Source of the DNA: CAKUFA01 sp963646285
GTDB taxonomy: Bacteria > Bacillota > Clostridia > Christensenellales > Aristaeellaceae
Assembly: GCA_963646285.1 (NCBI GenBank)
Contig: CAVIWF010000025.1
Span: 1 to 35,384 of the forward strand
Length of the DNA: 35,384 nt
Direction: 5' to 3'
The notes under the pieces are model-generated. The model saw only the letters and a program-made list of their open reading frames with translations, had not been told where the DNA came from and ran no database searches. Of the stretch, positions 14,928 through 22,254 are shown one piece after another. Made by a program: the position numbers and the translations under genes. Position 1 is the stretch's first letter; each line of letters starts with the position of its first letter.

Positions 14928-15700
14928 TGGAGCTGTTTGATTCCCATTGCCATGTGGATGAACCGAAGTTTGACGAAGACCGGGAAGCAGTGCTCCTCCG
15001 CATGAAGGAGCGTGGCGTAACCAGGTATGCCGTGATCGGCTCGGATATGGCTACCTCCCGCCACAGTGCCGACTTTGCGGCGGTTCACGAAGGCTGCTAT
15101 GCGGCTGTGGGCATCCATCCCCATGAGGCAAAAGGCTACCGGGACGGTGACCTGGAACAGCTGGCTGAGTGGCTGAAGGAAGAAAAGGTCTGTGCCATCG
15201 GGGAAATCGGGCTGGACTACTATTACGATCTTTCGCCCAGAGATGTGCAGATGCAGGTGTGCCTGAAGCAGATGGAACTGGCACATCGGCTGAACGTGCC
15301 TGTGGCCTACCACATCCGGGATGCTCATCAGGACATGCTGGATCTGATGAAGGCCAACAAGAAGCTGCTGACCGGCGGTATCATCCACTGCTTTTCCGGC
15401 AGCTGGGAAATTGCCAAAGAGTACCTGAAGCTGGGGTATTACATTTCCTTTGCAGGGCCGGTGACCTTTAAGAAGGCGCCCAAGCTGGCAGAAGCGGCGG
15501 TGCATGTGCCCAAAGATCGGCTGCTGATTGAAACGGACAGCCCCTATCTGGCGCCGGAACCTGTTCGTGGGCATAGAAACGAGCCCACCAATGTGGCCTA
15601 CGTGTGCGAGAAAATTGCGCTGCTCCGTGGTGAAAGCCCGGAAGAAGTGGCAGCCTACACCACGGCAAACGCCATGCAGGTGTACGGCATTCATCAGTAA
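14924..15700 (+). CDS. tatD: TatD-family metal-dependent DNase
   Basis: TatD enzymes are TIM-barrel hydrolases with 3'-5' DNase activity implicated in DNA repair. The 258-residue product has the expected metal ligands: HxH in DSHCH (H8, H10), the glutamate of GEIGLDYYYD (E94), the histidine of AYHIRDA, HCFSGS, and IETDSPYL near residue 205. Length is typical. ATG 14924 overlaps the metG stop; ATG 14927 is an equally good start one codon later. It shares the T-box-controlled transcript with metG. Confidence 0.93.
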   Translation: MMELFDSHCHVDEPKFDEDREAVLLRMKERGVTRYAVIGSDMATSRHSADFAAVHEGCYAAVGIHPHEAKGYRDGDLEQLAEWLKEEKVCAIGEIGLDYYYDLSPRDVQMQVCLKQMELAHRLNVPVAYHIRDAHQDMLDLMKANKKLLTGGIIHCFSGSWEIAKEYLKLGYYISFAGPVTFKKAPKLAEAAVHVPKDRLLIETDSPYLAPEPVRGHRNEPTNVAYVCEKIALLRGESPEEVAAYTTANAMQVYGIHQ

Positions 15701-15713
15701 GGGGTGAAGCGTG

Positions 15714-16316
15714 ATGCAGGAAGGATTTGTGGACGTTCAGGAGCTGATTCCTGATGCGGAGACGGAAATTCGCTATGCAACGGCTCATAACCTGACGGGG
15801 CATCCTCTGGCAGGCTACAAAGCAGGCAAGGCATTGATGACTGTGGAAGGGGCAGCAGCCCTTGCCAAGGCAGCAGAAAAGCTGCGCACCATGGGCTATG
15901 GCATTCGGATTTATGATGCCTACCGCCCTCAAAAAGCCGTAACGGATTTTGTTACCTGGAGCGGCGAAGCTGAAAAAGGGGAAACCAAAGAGGAGTTTTA
16001 TCCGGAGCTGGAGAAGTCTGATCTGTTTCCCTTGGGCTACATTGCGAGAAAATCCGGCCATTCCCGGGGTTCCACCGTGGATCTGACCCTGACCAGGGAT
16101 GGATCTCCCCTTGACATGGGCACGAATTTCGACCGCATGAGCGAATTGTCCCACCACGGTGCAGCAGGATTGACGGAAATGCAAAATGCGAACCGTGCCC
16201 TGCTTCGGGGCGTGATGGCTTGGGCTGGCTTTGCTCCCTATGAAAACGAGTGGTGGCATTATCGCCTGATGAACGAACCCTACCCGGAAACCTACTTTGA
16301 CTTTGATATTGAATAA
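15714..16316 (+). CDS. VanX/DdpX-type D-alanyl-D-alanine dipeptidase
   Basis: This peptidase M15D family member hydrolyses D-Ala-D-Ala. All catalytic residues are present in the 200-residue product: the transition-state arginine in AYRP (R71), the zinc ligands in SGHSRGSTVD (H116, D123), and the base and last ligand in EWWH (E179, H182). The best start is ATG 15714, with AGGGGTGA 6 nt upstream; GTG 15711 is too close. There is no signal peptide, so it is cytoplasmic. No vanH, vanA or VanRS genes lie near, so a role in D-Ala-D-Ala recycling or turnover is more likely than glycopeptide resistance. It follows tatD by 13 bp and ends the metG transcript at a terminator. Confidence 0.92.
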   Translation: MQEGFVDVQELIPDAETEIRYATAHNLTGHPLAGYKAGKALMTVEGAAALAKAAEKLRTMGYGIRIYDAYRPQKAVTDFVTWSGEAEKGETKEEFYPELEKSDLFPLGYIARKSGHSRGSTVDLTLTRDGSPLDMGTNFDRMSELSHHGAAGLTEMQNANRALLRGVMAWAGFAPYENEWWHYRLMNEPYPETYFDFDIE

Positions 16317-16320
16317 CAGG

Positions 16321-16356
16321 AAACCGCCGTGTGCAGCGATGCATGGGGCGGTTTTT
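16321..16356 (+). terminator. Intrinsic terminator after the dipeptidase gene
   Basis: The 8-bp stem AAACCGCC/GGCGGTTT (16321-16328 with 16347-16354) includes a small inner TGCA/TGCA hairpin and ends in five T residues. Confidence 0.88.
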
Positions 16357-16438
16357 GCGTGAAGAGGAAGTGTCCCAAATGGATGATGGGCTTGCCAATG
16401 CCGATGACGCCCACATTTCTGCCGAATACCGATTTTTT

Positions 16439-16467
16439 GTGACAAAAGCAGGATCAGCATGTATGAT
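16439..16467 (+). promoter_or_regulatory. Promoter of the LytTR-DUF3021 pair
   Basis: -35 GTGACA (16439-16444), a 17-nt spacer and -10 TATGAT (16462-16467). Only 30 nt separate the -10 from the start codon. No clear LytTR direct repeats are visible nearby. Confidence 0.65.
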
Positions 16468-16496
16468 GATATTGTCCGATGGGGGAGGTGAGGAAA

Positions 16497-16937
16497 GTGA
16501 TTTTCAGGTTGTTCATTGACAGGGAAAAGCCGGAGGAAATAACGGCAACCGTCCACCAGCGCACGGCACTGATTGATGAAATTGAGGGGCTTGTCCTTCG
16601 AAACAGCATGACTGACCAAATCCCGGGCTATGCAGAAGATGAAATTCTGATGCTGAACATTGCCCAGGTGGAGTGCTTTCTGGTAGAGGGTGAAAGAACC
16701 TATGGGGTGTACAGCGACGGGAAGCGGTACCTGGTGCGCAAAAGACTGTACGAATTGGAGCAGACCCTGCCGGGAAACTTTGAGCGGATCAGCAAATCCG
16801 CCCTGGCTAACTGGAAGCAGATCGTCAAATTCAAAGTACAGCTTTCCGGGGCGGTGGATGCCGTTTTCAAAAGCGGTCATGTGGAGTGTATTTCGAGACG
16901 GTGCTTTGCAGAACTGAAACGGAGGTACGGACTATGA
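16497..16937 (+). CDS. LytTR-family DNA-binding regulator
   Basis: This 146-residue protein has a short N-terminal region and a LytTR DNA-binding domain (about 50-143). The domain shows EILMLNIAQVECFLVEG, then the GKRYLVRKRLYELE strand-helix and ISKSALANWKQI, the usual RisKs-iiN pattern of the family. There is no receiver domain. Such short LytTR proteins are often encoded with a DUF3021 membrane protein that inhibits them, forming an autoregulated pair. GTG 16497 has GGAGGTGA 5 nt upstream; an in-frame ATG at 16479 lies ahead of that site and is less likely. It overlaps the next gene by 4 nt. Confidence 0.87.
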   Translation: MIFRLFIDREKPEEITATVHQRTALIDEIEGLVLRNSMTDQIPGYAEDEILMLNIAQVECFLVEGERTYGVYSDGKRYLVRKRLYELEQTLPGNFERISKSALANWKQIVKFKVQLSGAVDAVFKSGHVECISRRCFAELKRRYGL

Positions 16938-17350
16938 AAACTTTTTGGAAGGGCTTTTGTGACCGGGGTATGAAATTCGCCTGGGGCGGACCGGTGGTGA
17001 TGGCTATTGTGCTGCTGTGTATACAGGCTGCCGGAACGGAAGTGAACCTGACGGTCAATCAGGCGGCACTGGGGATTATGACCACAACGGTCATGGCTTT
17101 CATTGCAGCAGGCATTTCGGTGGTGTATCAAATGGAGAATCTGCCGAAAGCCTTTGCAGGGCTGATTCAGGCGGCGGTGCTGTACATTGATTACCTTGGC
17201 ATTTACCTGCTGAATGGCTGGCTTCCCGTGGGTCAGGTTGGCATGTTCACCTTGATCTTTGTGATCGGGTTTGCTGTAATCTGGTTCAGCATCTACATTC
17301 CCACGAAGCGAAAAGTCGACAAAATGAATCGGCTGCTGAAGCAGCAGTAA
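16934..17350 (+). CDS. DUF3021-family membrane protein, likely LytTR partner
   Basis: The 138-residue protein has four predicted membrane helices (about 13-33, 43-65, 76-95 and 105-125) and a basic cytoplasmic tail (PTKRKVDKMNRLLKQQ). This is the size and layout of DUF3021 proteins. They sit beside small LytTR regulators and are known in some systems to restrain the regulator at the membrane. ATG 16934 overlaps the LytTR stop (ATGA) and has GGAGG 8 nt upstream. The signal sensed is unknown. Confidence 0.85.
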   Translation: MKTFWKGFCDRGMKFAWGGPVVMAIVLLCIQAAGTEVNLTVNQAALGIMTTTVMAFIAAGISVVYQMENLPKAFAGLIQAAVLYIDYLGIYLLNGWLPVGQVGMFTLIFVIGFAVIWFSIYIPTKRKVDKMNRLLKQQ

Positions 17351-17356
17351 AAAGTG

Positions 17357-17389
17357 CCGGGGCGGAGCAATCCTTCGCCTCGGTTTTTT
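17357..17389 (+). terminator. Intrinsic terminator of the LytTR-DUF3021 transcript
   Basis: The 8-bp stem CCGGGGCG/CGCCTCGG (one G-T pair) is followed by six T residues. Confidence 0.9.
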
Positions 17390-17432
17390 GTTGTATCTGG
17401 CAAAAAACAGCTTAGAAAATGCCAAAATGCTA

Positions 17433-17461
17433 TTGACAAGAGGAGATGACCGTGGTATCCT
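17433..17461 (+). promoter_or_regulatory. Promoter of the malR-malEFG-amylase operon
   Basis: A perfect -35 TTGACA (17433-17438), a 17-nt spacer and -10 TATCCT (17456-17461) preceded by TGG (extended -10). Transcription would start near 17468, directly in front of the tandem operator. Confidence 0.85.
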
Positions 17462-17472
17462 GTACTTGTAAT

Positions 17473-17496
17473 GAAAACGTTACCGAAAACGTTACC
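17473..17496. promoter_or_regulatory. Tandem LacI-type operator (two GAAAACGTTACC copies)
   Basis: Two identical 12-bp units (17473-17484 and 17485-17496), each with the palindromic core AACGTT typical of LacI-family sites, lie from about +5 to +28. A protein bound there would block transcription. A second copy of the same array is at 23791-23814. Autorepression by the adjacent malR is inference. Confidence 0.75.
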
Positions 17497-17521
17497 GACA
17501 TTGGCGCATAGGGAGGCGGCC

Positions 17522-18541
17522 ATGAAGATCTACACCATCAGGGATATTGCGGAGCAGGCAGGCGTGAGCGTCACGACGGTCTCGCGTGTGCTGAACCACC
17601 GGCCTGATGTGAACCCCGCCACCCGTGCAAAAGTGGAAAAGATTATTGCGGAGTGCCACTTTGTAGGCAACGCCAACGCCCGCAGCCTGAAGCAGACGGA
17701 TTCCGACCTGGCAGCGGTGATCTTGCGGGGACATCAGAATCCCTTTCTGAACGCCCTGGCAGAGGAAATGCTTCAGCAGGCGGCGGACAGCAAAACGTCC
17801 TTCATGCTGGAATTCATTGATGAAAAGGAAGATGAGTTCCGCACAGCACTGCGGCTGAGCCACGAAAAGCATGCCAAGGGGTTCATCTTTGTAGGCGGCA
17901 GGCCGGACGAGCGCATCAAGGTGCTGGATGGCATGAACGTCCCCATGGTGTTTTCCACCGTGACGGTAGAAAACCTGCCGCTGGTGCGGGCTGCTTCCGT
18001 GGCGGTGGATGACAGGGCGCTGGGCTATCAGGCCATGAAAACCCTGCTGGATCAGGGTCATCGGAACATTGCCATTTTCGGTGCTGCGAGGAGCGAGGGG
18101 GATAACCTTTCCATGCGGTATCTGGGTGCGCTGGATGCCTTTCATGATGCAGGGCTGATGTTTGACGAAAGCCGGTACATGGAGAGCCGCTTTTCCCTGA
18201 AAGGCGGATACGACAGCGCAAGAGCCTTCTTCCCGATGAAGCGGGACACCACGGCTGTCTTCGCCATGAGTGACGTGATGGCCATGGGGGTAATTCGAGC
18301 CCTGAACGACATGGGCAAGCGAGTGCCGGAGGATGTTAGCGTCTTCGGCTTTGACGGTATTGAAATGGGCAAGTACTTCTCACCTCGGCTGACAACCATT
18401 GAGCAGCCGGTGGAAAGCCTTGCACGGGAGAGCGTGGCAGTGCTGCTGGACATGCTGGAAAATGGAAGCCAGCCCCGTCACGTAACGGTGGATGCCGTAC
18501 TCCGCATGCGGGAGTCTGTGGCATCCGCCACCAAAGATTGA
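17522..18541 (+). CDS. malR: LacI-family regulator of alpha-glucan genes
   Basis: The 339-residue protein has the LacI-family helix-turn-helix at its start (TIRDIAEQAGVSVTTVSRVLN, 5-25) and a hinge with the minor-groove leucine (ARSLK, L56). A periplasmic-binding-protein-like effector domain fills the rest, ending VSVFGFDGIEMGKYFSPRLTTIEQP, which is typical. Start ATG 17522 has GGGAGG 5 nt upstream. An upstream in-frame ATG at 17471 is rejected because it lies in the operator. It is the first gene of the operon it probably represses. The effector is likely maltose or a maltodextrin, judging only from the neighbouring genes. Confidence 0.88.
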   Translation: MKIYTIRDIAEQAGVSVTTVSRVLNHRPDVNPATRAKVEKIIAECHFVGNANARSLKQTDSDLAAVILRGHQNPFLNALAEEMLQQAADSKTSFMLEFIDEKEDEFRTALRLSHEKHAKGFIFVGGRPDERIKVLDGMNVPMVFSTVTVENLPLVRAASVAVDDRALGYQAMKTLLDQGHRNIAIFGAARSEGDNLSMRYLGALDAFHDAGLMFDESRYMESRFSLKGGYDSARAFFPMKRDTTAVFAMSDVMAMGVIRALNDMGKRVPEDVSVFGFDGIEMGKYFSPRLTTIEQPVESLARESVAVLLDMLENGSQPRHVTVDAVLRMRESVASATKD

Positions 18542-18548
18542 TCATCCG

Positions 18549-18566
18549 CACAGGGCGAGACCTGTG
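18549..18566 (+). other. Intergenic hairpin between malR and malE
   Basis: A 6-bp stem CACAGG/CCTGTG with a 6-nt loop has no T-run after it. Its position just ahead of the malE ribosome binding site suggests an mRNA processing or stability element rather than a terminator. Confidence 0.4.
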
Positions 18567-18592
18567 GGAGATATAAAAAGGAGGAAACCAGA

Positions 18593-19813
18593 ATGAAAAA
18601 GGTCGTTTCTGTGGTGTTGGCACTGTGCATGGCACTGTCACTGTGCTCCTTCGCACTGGCAGAGGATGTGACCCTCACCGTGTGGGTGGGCGACAATCAG
18701 GACATTGAGTGGATCAATGGCGTGATTGACAACTTCAAGGCTGCTCATCCTGAGAATAACTACACCATCAACGTGGGCGTGCAGACCGAGGGCGACTGCT
18801 CCAAGGTTGTGCTGAATGACCCCACCGCCGCCGCTGACGTGTTCACCTTTGCTGATGACCAGTTCAACAGCCTGATGAACGGCGGCGCTCTGCAGCAGGT
18901 GGTTGACGGTGCGGATGACATCATCGCTGCCAACGGCGGTGCTGACGCTCCTGTGGTGAAGGCTGCCAGCCAGGATGGCGTGCTGTATGCCTATCCTGCC
19001 ACTGCATCCAACGGCTACTTCATGTTCTACAACAAGGAATACTTCACGGAAGAAGACGTGCAGACCCTGGACGGCATGATGGCGAAGGCTGCTGCTGCTG
19101 GCAAGTACGTGGGCTTCCCCATGAGCAACGGCTGGTATTTCTACAGCTGGTTCAAGGGAGCAGGCCTGACCATGACCGTGAATGAAGACGGCGTGACCAA
19201 CTCCTGCAACTGGAACGCTACCGATACCCCCATCACCGGCGTGCAGGTGCTGGAAGCACTGCTGGAGATCGCCAAGAACCCTGGCTTCAAAGAAGCTGAC
19301 TCCGATCCCTTCGTGGCTGGCGTGAAGGACGGCTCCATCATCGCTGGCGTGTCCGGTACCTGGAATGCCAACGCCGCTCAGGAAGCATGGGGCGACAACT
19401 ATGCTGCTACCAAGCTGCCTACCTACACCGTGAATGGTGAACAGGTGCAGATGTCTTCCTTCGCCGGCTTCAAGCTGGTGGGCGTGAACCCCTACTCCGA
19501 GAATGTGGGCGCAGCCATGGACTTTGCCGCTTACATGACCAATGAAGAGAGCCAGATGAGCCGGTTCGAAATCCGCTCCGAGGGTCCCTCCAATGTGAAC
19601 GCCGCTTCTTCCGAAGCTGTGCAGTCCAACCCTGCCATCGCCGCTCTGGCTGCTCAGGCTGCCTATGCTGACGTGCAGCGTGTGGGCAACAAGTACTGGG
19701 ATCCCGCTGCCGCTCTGGGCAAGATCATCATGAACGGCAACCCCGACGGTACCGATCTGCAGACCCTGCTGGACAACTGCGTTGCCGGCATCACCGCTCC
19801 TGCGGATCAATAA
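18593..19813 (+). CDS. malE: Maltose/maltodextrin ABC transporter substrate-binding protein
   Basis: This extracytoplasmic solute-binding protein (406 residues) belongs to the carbohydrate CUT1/MalE group: TLTVWVGDNQDIEWINGVIDNF at the front, then EEDVQTLDGMMAKA, and FAGFKLVGVNPYSENVGAAMDFAAYM toward the end. The signal peptide (1-23) ends in ALA-ED, a signal peptidase I site. The cysteines C12 and C18 are not in a lipobox (the residue before each is Leu), so lipid anchoring, usual in Gram-positive relatives, is not predicted. ATG 18593 has AAGGAGG about 9 nt upstream. Codon choice is strongly biased, as in highly expressed genes. Substrate assignment rests on neighbours malQ, glgP and amylase. 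Confidence 0.88.
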   Translation: MKKVVSVVLALCMALSLCSFALAEDVTLTVWVGDNQDIEWINGVIDNFKAAHPENNYTINVGVQTEGDCSKVVLNDPTAAADVFTFADDQFNSLMNGGALQQVVDGADDIIAANGGADAPVVKAASQDGVLYAYPATASNGYFMFYNKEYFTEEDVQTLDGMMAKAAAAGKYVGFPMSNGWYFYSWFKGAGLTMTVNEDGVTNSCNWNATDTPITGVQVLEALLEIAKNPGFKEADSDPFVAGVKDGSIIAGVSGTWNANAAQEAWGDNYAATKLPTYTVNGEQVQMSSFAGFKLVGVNPYSENVGAAMDFAAYMTNEESQMSRFEIRSEGPSNVNAASSEAVQSNPAIAALAAQAAYADVQRVGNKYWDPAAALGKIIMNGNPDGTDLQTLLDNCVAGITAPADQ

Positions 19814-19836
19814 TCGAAATTCAGTAAATCCTTTGG

Positions 19837-19880
19837 CCGCCCTGCCTGCCGGACTTCCCAGCGGCAGGGCGGTTTCTCTT
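19837..19880 (+). terminator. Strong hairpin between malE and malF (attenuator or stabiliser)
   Basis: A perfect 10-bp GC-rich stem CCGCCCTGCC/GGCAGGGCGG (19837-19846 with 19863-19872) is followed by TTTCTCTT. The broken T-run suggests partial termination, giving more binding protein than permease, or protection of the malE mRNA 3' end. Confidence 0.7.
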
Positions 19881-19915
19881 GCAGGGAAAACCAACCACGA
19901 GGGAGCGGGTAGACA

Positions 19916-21385
19916 ATGGAGAAAAGCAAAACGATGAAAAAGGCTCCGAGGCAGTCGGGGATTGGCAAAGCGCTTGCGTCCATCGGCGGCTATTTTGCCG
20001 GTTTCGCAAGGGACTTTGCCCAAGGGGACATTTGGGTCAAACTGTCGGCACTGGTGTGGGGCGCAGGAAGCTTTGCACGCAAGCAGTATATCAAGGGTAT
20101 GCTGCTGACGGTACTGGAGGCATTGTTTGCATACCTGCTGCCGGTTACCTTCTGGCCTTACATGAGCAAACTGGGTACCTTGGGCACGGTGCAGCAGCAG
20201 CGTGTGTATAATCCTGAAACCAGAAAAAACGAATTTAACGACTACGATAATTCCTTCCTGATTCTCCTGTTTGGCGTCATCGGCTGCATTTTGCTGTTTG
20301 TGGCCGTCATCCTGCTGATTCAGGCTGTGCGGAACGCAAAACGGGTGCAGGAGCTTTCCGAAAGCGGCAAGCATGTGAATTCCTTCAAGGAAGACCTTGC
20401 GGATCTTCTTGGGGTCAAGTTCCACCGGACGCTGCTGAGCCTGCCGGTGCTTGGGGTGGTGTGCTTCACCATCATTCCCCTGATTGTGATGATCCTCATC
20501 GCCTTCACCAATTACGACCGAAATCACCTTGTGCCGGCGAAGCTGTTCACCTGGGTGGGCATGGCGAACTTCAATACCCTGTTCAACATGACCGCTGACA
20601 GCACCTTTGCCTATGCCTTTGGCAGAGTGCTGGTGTGGACGCTGGTATGGGCCGTTGTGGCTACCTTCACCTGCTACATCGGCGGCATTTTGCTGGCCAT
20701 GTTCATTAACAATAAGAATACCAAGGGGAAGAAGTTCTGGCGGACCTGCTTCATGATCACCATTGCTGTGCCCCAGTTCGTCAGCCTGCTGTTGGTGCGT
20801 AACTTCTTTGCAGATGCGGGCATTGTGAACACCATCTGCAAAAACGTGGGGCTGACCGAATGGCTGTACAACATAGGCGCTATCCCCACGGCTAACTTCA
20901 TTCCCTTCCTGACCCATCCCACCTGGGCACGGGTAACGATTATCATGATCAACATCTGGGTAGGCGTGCCCTATCAGATGCTGATCGCTACCGGCATCCT
21001 GATGAACATCCCCAACGAATTGCTGGAGAGTGCAAAGATTGACGGTGCCAATGCCTGGCAGTCCTTCCGCTCCATCACCATGCCGTATATTCTGTTCGTT
21101 ACCGGACCCTCCCTGGTGAACTCCGTGGTGGCCAACATCAATAACTTCAACGTGATTTACCTGCTGAGCAAGGACGTGTACACCACCTCTGACCAGCTGA
21201 TGGCCAATGCCAACGCCAACGAGGTTGACTTGCTGGTGACCTGGCTGTACCGCCTGACACAGGATCAGAGCAACTACAAGATGGCTTCCGTCATCGGCAT
21301 TCTGGTGTTCGTTGTCTGCGCTGTGCTGACGATTCTGGCCTTCAATCGCATGATTGCCGGCGATAAGGAGGAGAATTTCCAATGA
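19916..21385 (+). CDS. malF: Maltodextrin-type ABC transporter permease MalF
   Basis: This inner-membrane subunit pairs with MalG to form the sugar channel. The 489-residue protein has a cytoplasmic start, about eight membrane helices and a long loop. The ABC permease EAA motif is at about 370-392 (LLESAKIDGANAWQSFRSI...), where the ATPase docks. The family resemblance is clear in MANFNTLFN, IWVGVPYQMLIATGIL and NFNVIYLLS. The N-terminal ~60 residues before the first helices are longer than in the shortest Gram-positive homologues. The start ATG 19916 has GAGGGAG rather far upstream (about 11 nt). It overlaps malG by 4 nt. No ATPase gene is present in the window. Confidence 0.92.
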   Translation: MEKSKTMKKAPRQSGIGKALASIGGYFAGFARDFAQGDIWVKLSALVWGAGSFARKQYIKGMLLTVLEALFAYLLPVTFWPYMSKLGTLGTVQQQRVYNPETRKNEFNDYDNSFLILLFGVIGCILLFVAVILLIQAVRNAKRVQELSESGKHVNSFKEDLADLLGVKFHRTLLSLPVLGVVCFTIIPLIVMILIAFTNYDRNHLVPAKLFTWVGMANFNTLFNMTADSTFAYAFGRVLVWTLVWAVVATFTCYIGGILLAMFINNKNTKGKKFWRTCFMITIAVPQFVSLLLVRNFFADAGIVNTICKNVGLTEWLYNIGAIPTANFIPFLTHPTWARVTIIMINIWVGVPYQMLIATGILMNIPNELLESAKIDGANAWQSFRSITMPYILFVTGPSLVNSVVANINNFNVIYLLSKDVYTTSDQLMANANANEVDLLVTWLYRLTQDQSNYKMASVIGILVFVVCAVLTILAFNRMIAGDKEENFQ

Positions 21386-22227
21386 AAAAAGCATTAAGGC
21401 AAACAGGACGGCATCTGGTACTGACCTTCCTGGCTGTTTTCTGGCTGATTCCCATTGTGTGGCTGGTGGTTACCTCCTTTGGTACGGACAAAGGCCCCAA
21501 CCTGTCCACCTTCTTCCCTAAGGCCTATACGCTGGATAACTACAAGGCAATCCTTTTCCCCGGCAGTGATACGGTGAACCAGTTCCCCCAGTGGTTCATG
21601 AATACCTTTACCATTGCCATTTTCACCTGCATTATTTCCAGCCTGTTTGTGCTGATGGTGGCCTATGCCATGAGCTGCATGCGCTTTAAGGCACGGAAGG
21701 GCTTGATGCGGGCATCCGTTATCATGAATTTGTTCCCCGGTTTCCTGTCCATGATTGCTGTGTACTTCATCATGAAGAACCTGAACCTGACCAACTCCAT
21801 GACCGGCATGGTGATTGTGTATTCAGCAGGCAGCGGCTTGGGGTACCTGATTGCCAAGGGATTCTTTGATACCATCTCCAAGTCCCTTCGTGAAGCGGCC
21901 TACTTGGAGGGGGCCAACGAGTTTACCGTGTTCTGGAAGATCATCATTCCCCTGTCCAAGCCCATCATTGTGTACACGGTGATCAACTCTTTCCTGGCAC
22001 CTTGGATGGACTTCATCTTCGCATCCATCATGCTGAACTCCGGCATCAGCGCCCAGAAGACGGTGGCACTGGGCTTGTTCGCCATGGTGGATAAGGTCAA
22101 CCGGAACAACTACTTTGCCCAGTTCTGCGCAGGCGGCGTGGTGGTCTCCATCCCGATTTCCGTGCTGTTCATCATCATGCAGAAGTTCTACGTGGAGGGC
22201 ATTACCGGCGGTTCTGTGAAGGGTTAA
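21382..22227 (+). CDS. malG: Maltodextrin-type ABC transporter permease MalG
   Basis: This is the second channel subunit, 281 residues with six predicted membrane helices. The EAA motif lies at about 168-191 (LREAAYLEGANEFTVFWKI...), and the end VEGITGGSVKG is the typical MalG C-terminus. ATG 21382 overlaps the malF stop as ATGA and has AAGGAGGAG about 10 nt upstream. It works with malE and malF; energy must come from a shared MsmX/MalK-type ATPase encoded elsewhere. Confidence 0.94.
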   Translation: MKKALRQTGRHLVLTFLAVFWLIPIVWLVVTSFGTDKGPNLSTFFPKAYTLDNYKAILFPGSDTVNQFPQWFMNTFTIAIFTCIISSLFVLMVAYAMSCMRFKARKGLMRASVIMNLFPGFLSMIAVYFIMKNLNLTNSMTGMVIVYSAGSGLGYLIAKGFFDTISKSLREAAYLEGANEFTVFWKIIIPLSKPIIVYTVINSFLAPWMDFIFASIMLNSGISAQKTVALGLFAMVDKVNRNNYFAQFCAGGVVVSIPISVLFIIMQKFYVEGITGGSVKG

Positions 22228-22254
22228 GAAATTTGCGTGAAGGAGGCGGGTGCC

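Noticed and set aside
15714..16316. Vancomycin resistance cluster
   Set aside because: Only the VanX-type dipeptidase is present; no vanH, van ligase or two-component genes are nearby, so a housekeeping role is more likely.
16331..16519. 62-codon ORF between the dipeptidase terminator and the LytTR gene
   Set aside because: Starts inside the terminator, has no ribosome binding site and overlaps the LytTR start in another frame.
18638..21394. Very long antisense open frame (918 codons) over malE and malF
   Set aside because: His/Gln/Gly-rich translation without family features, opposite three well-supported genes; typical of reverse-frame openness in GC-rich, codon-biased DNA.
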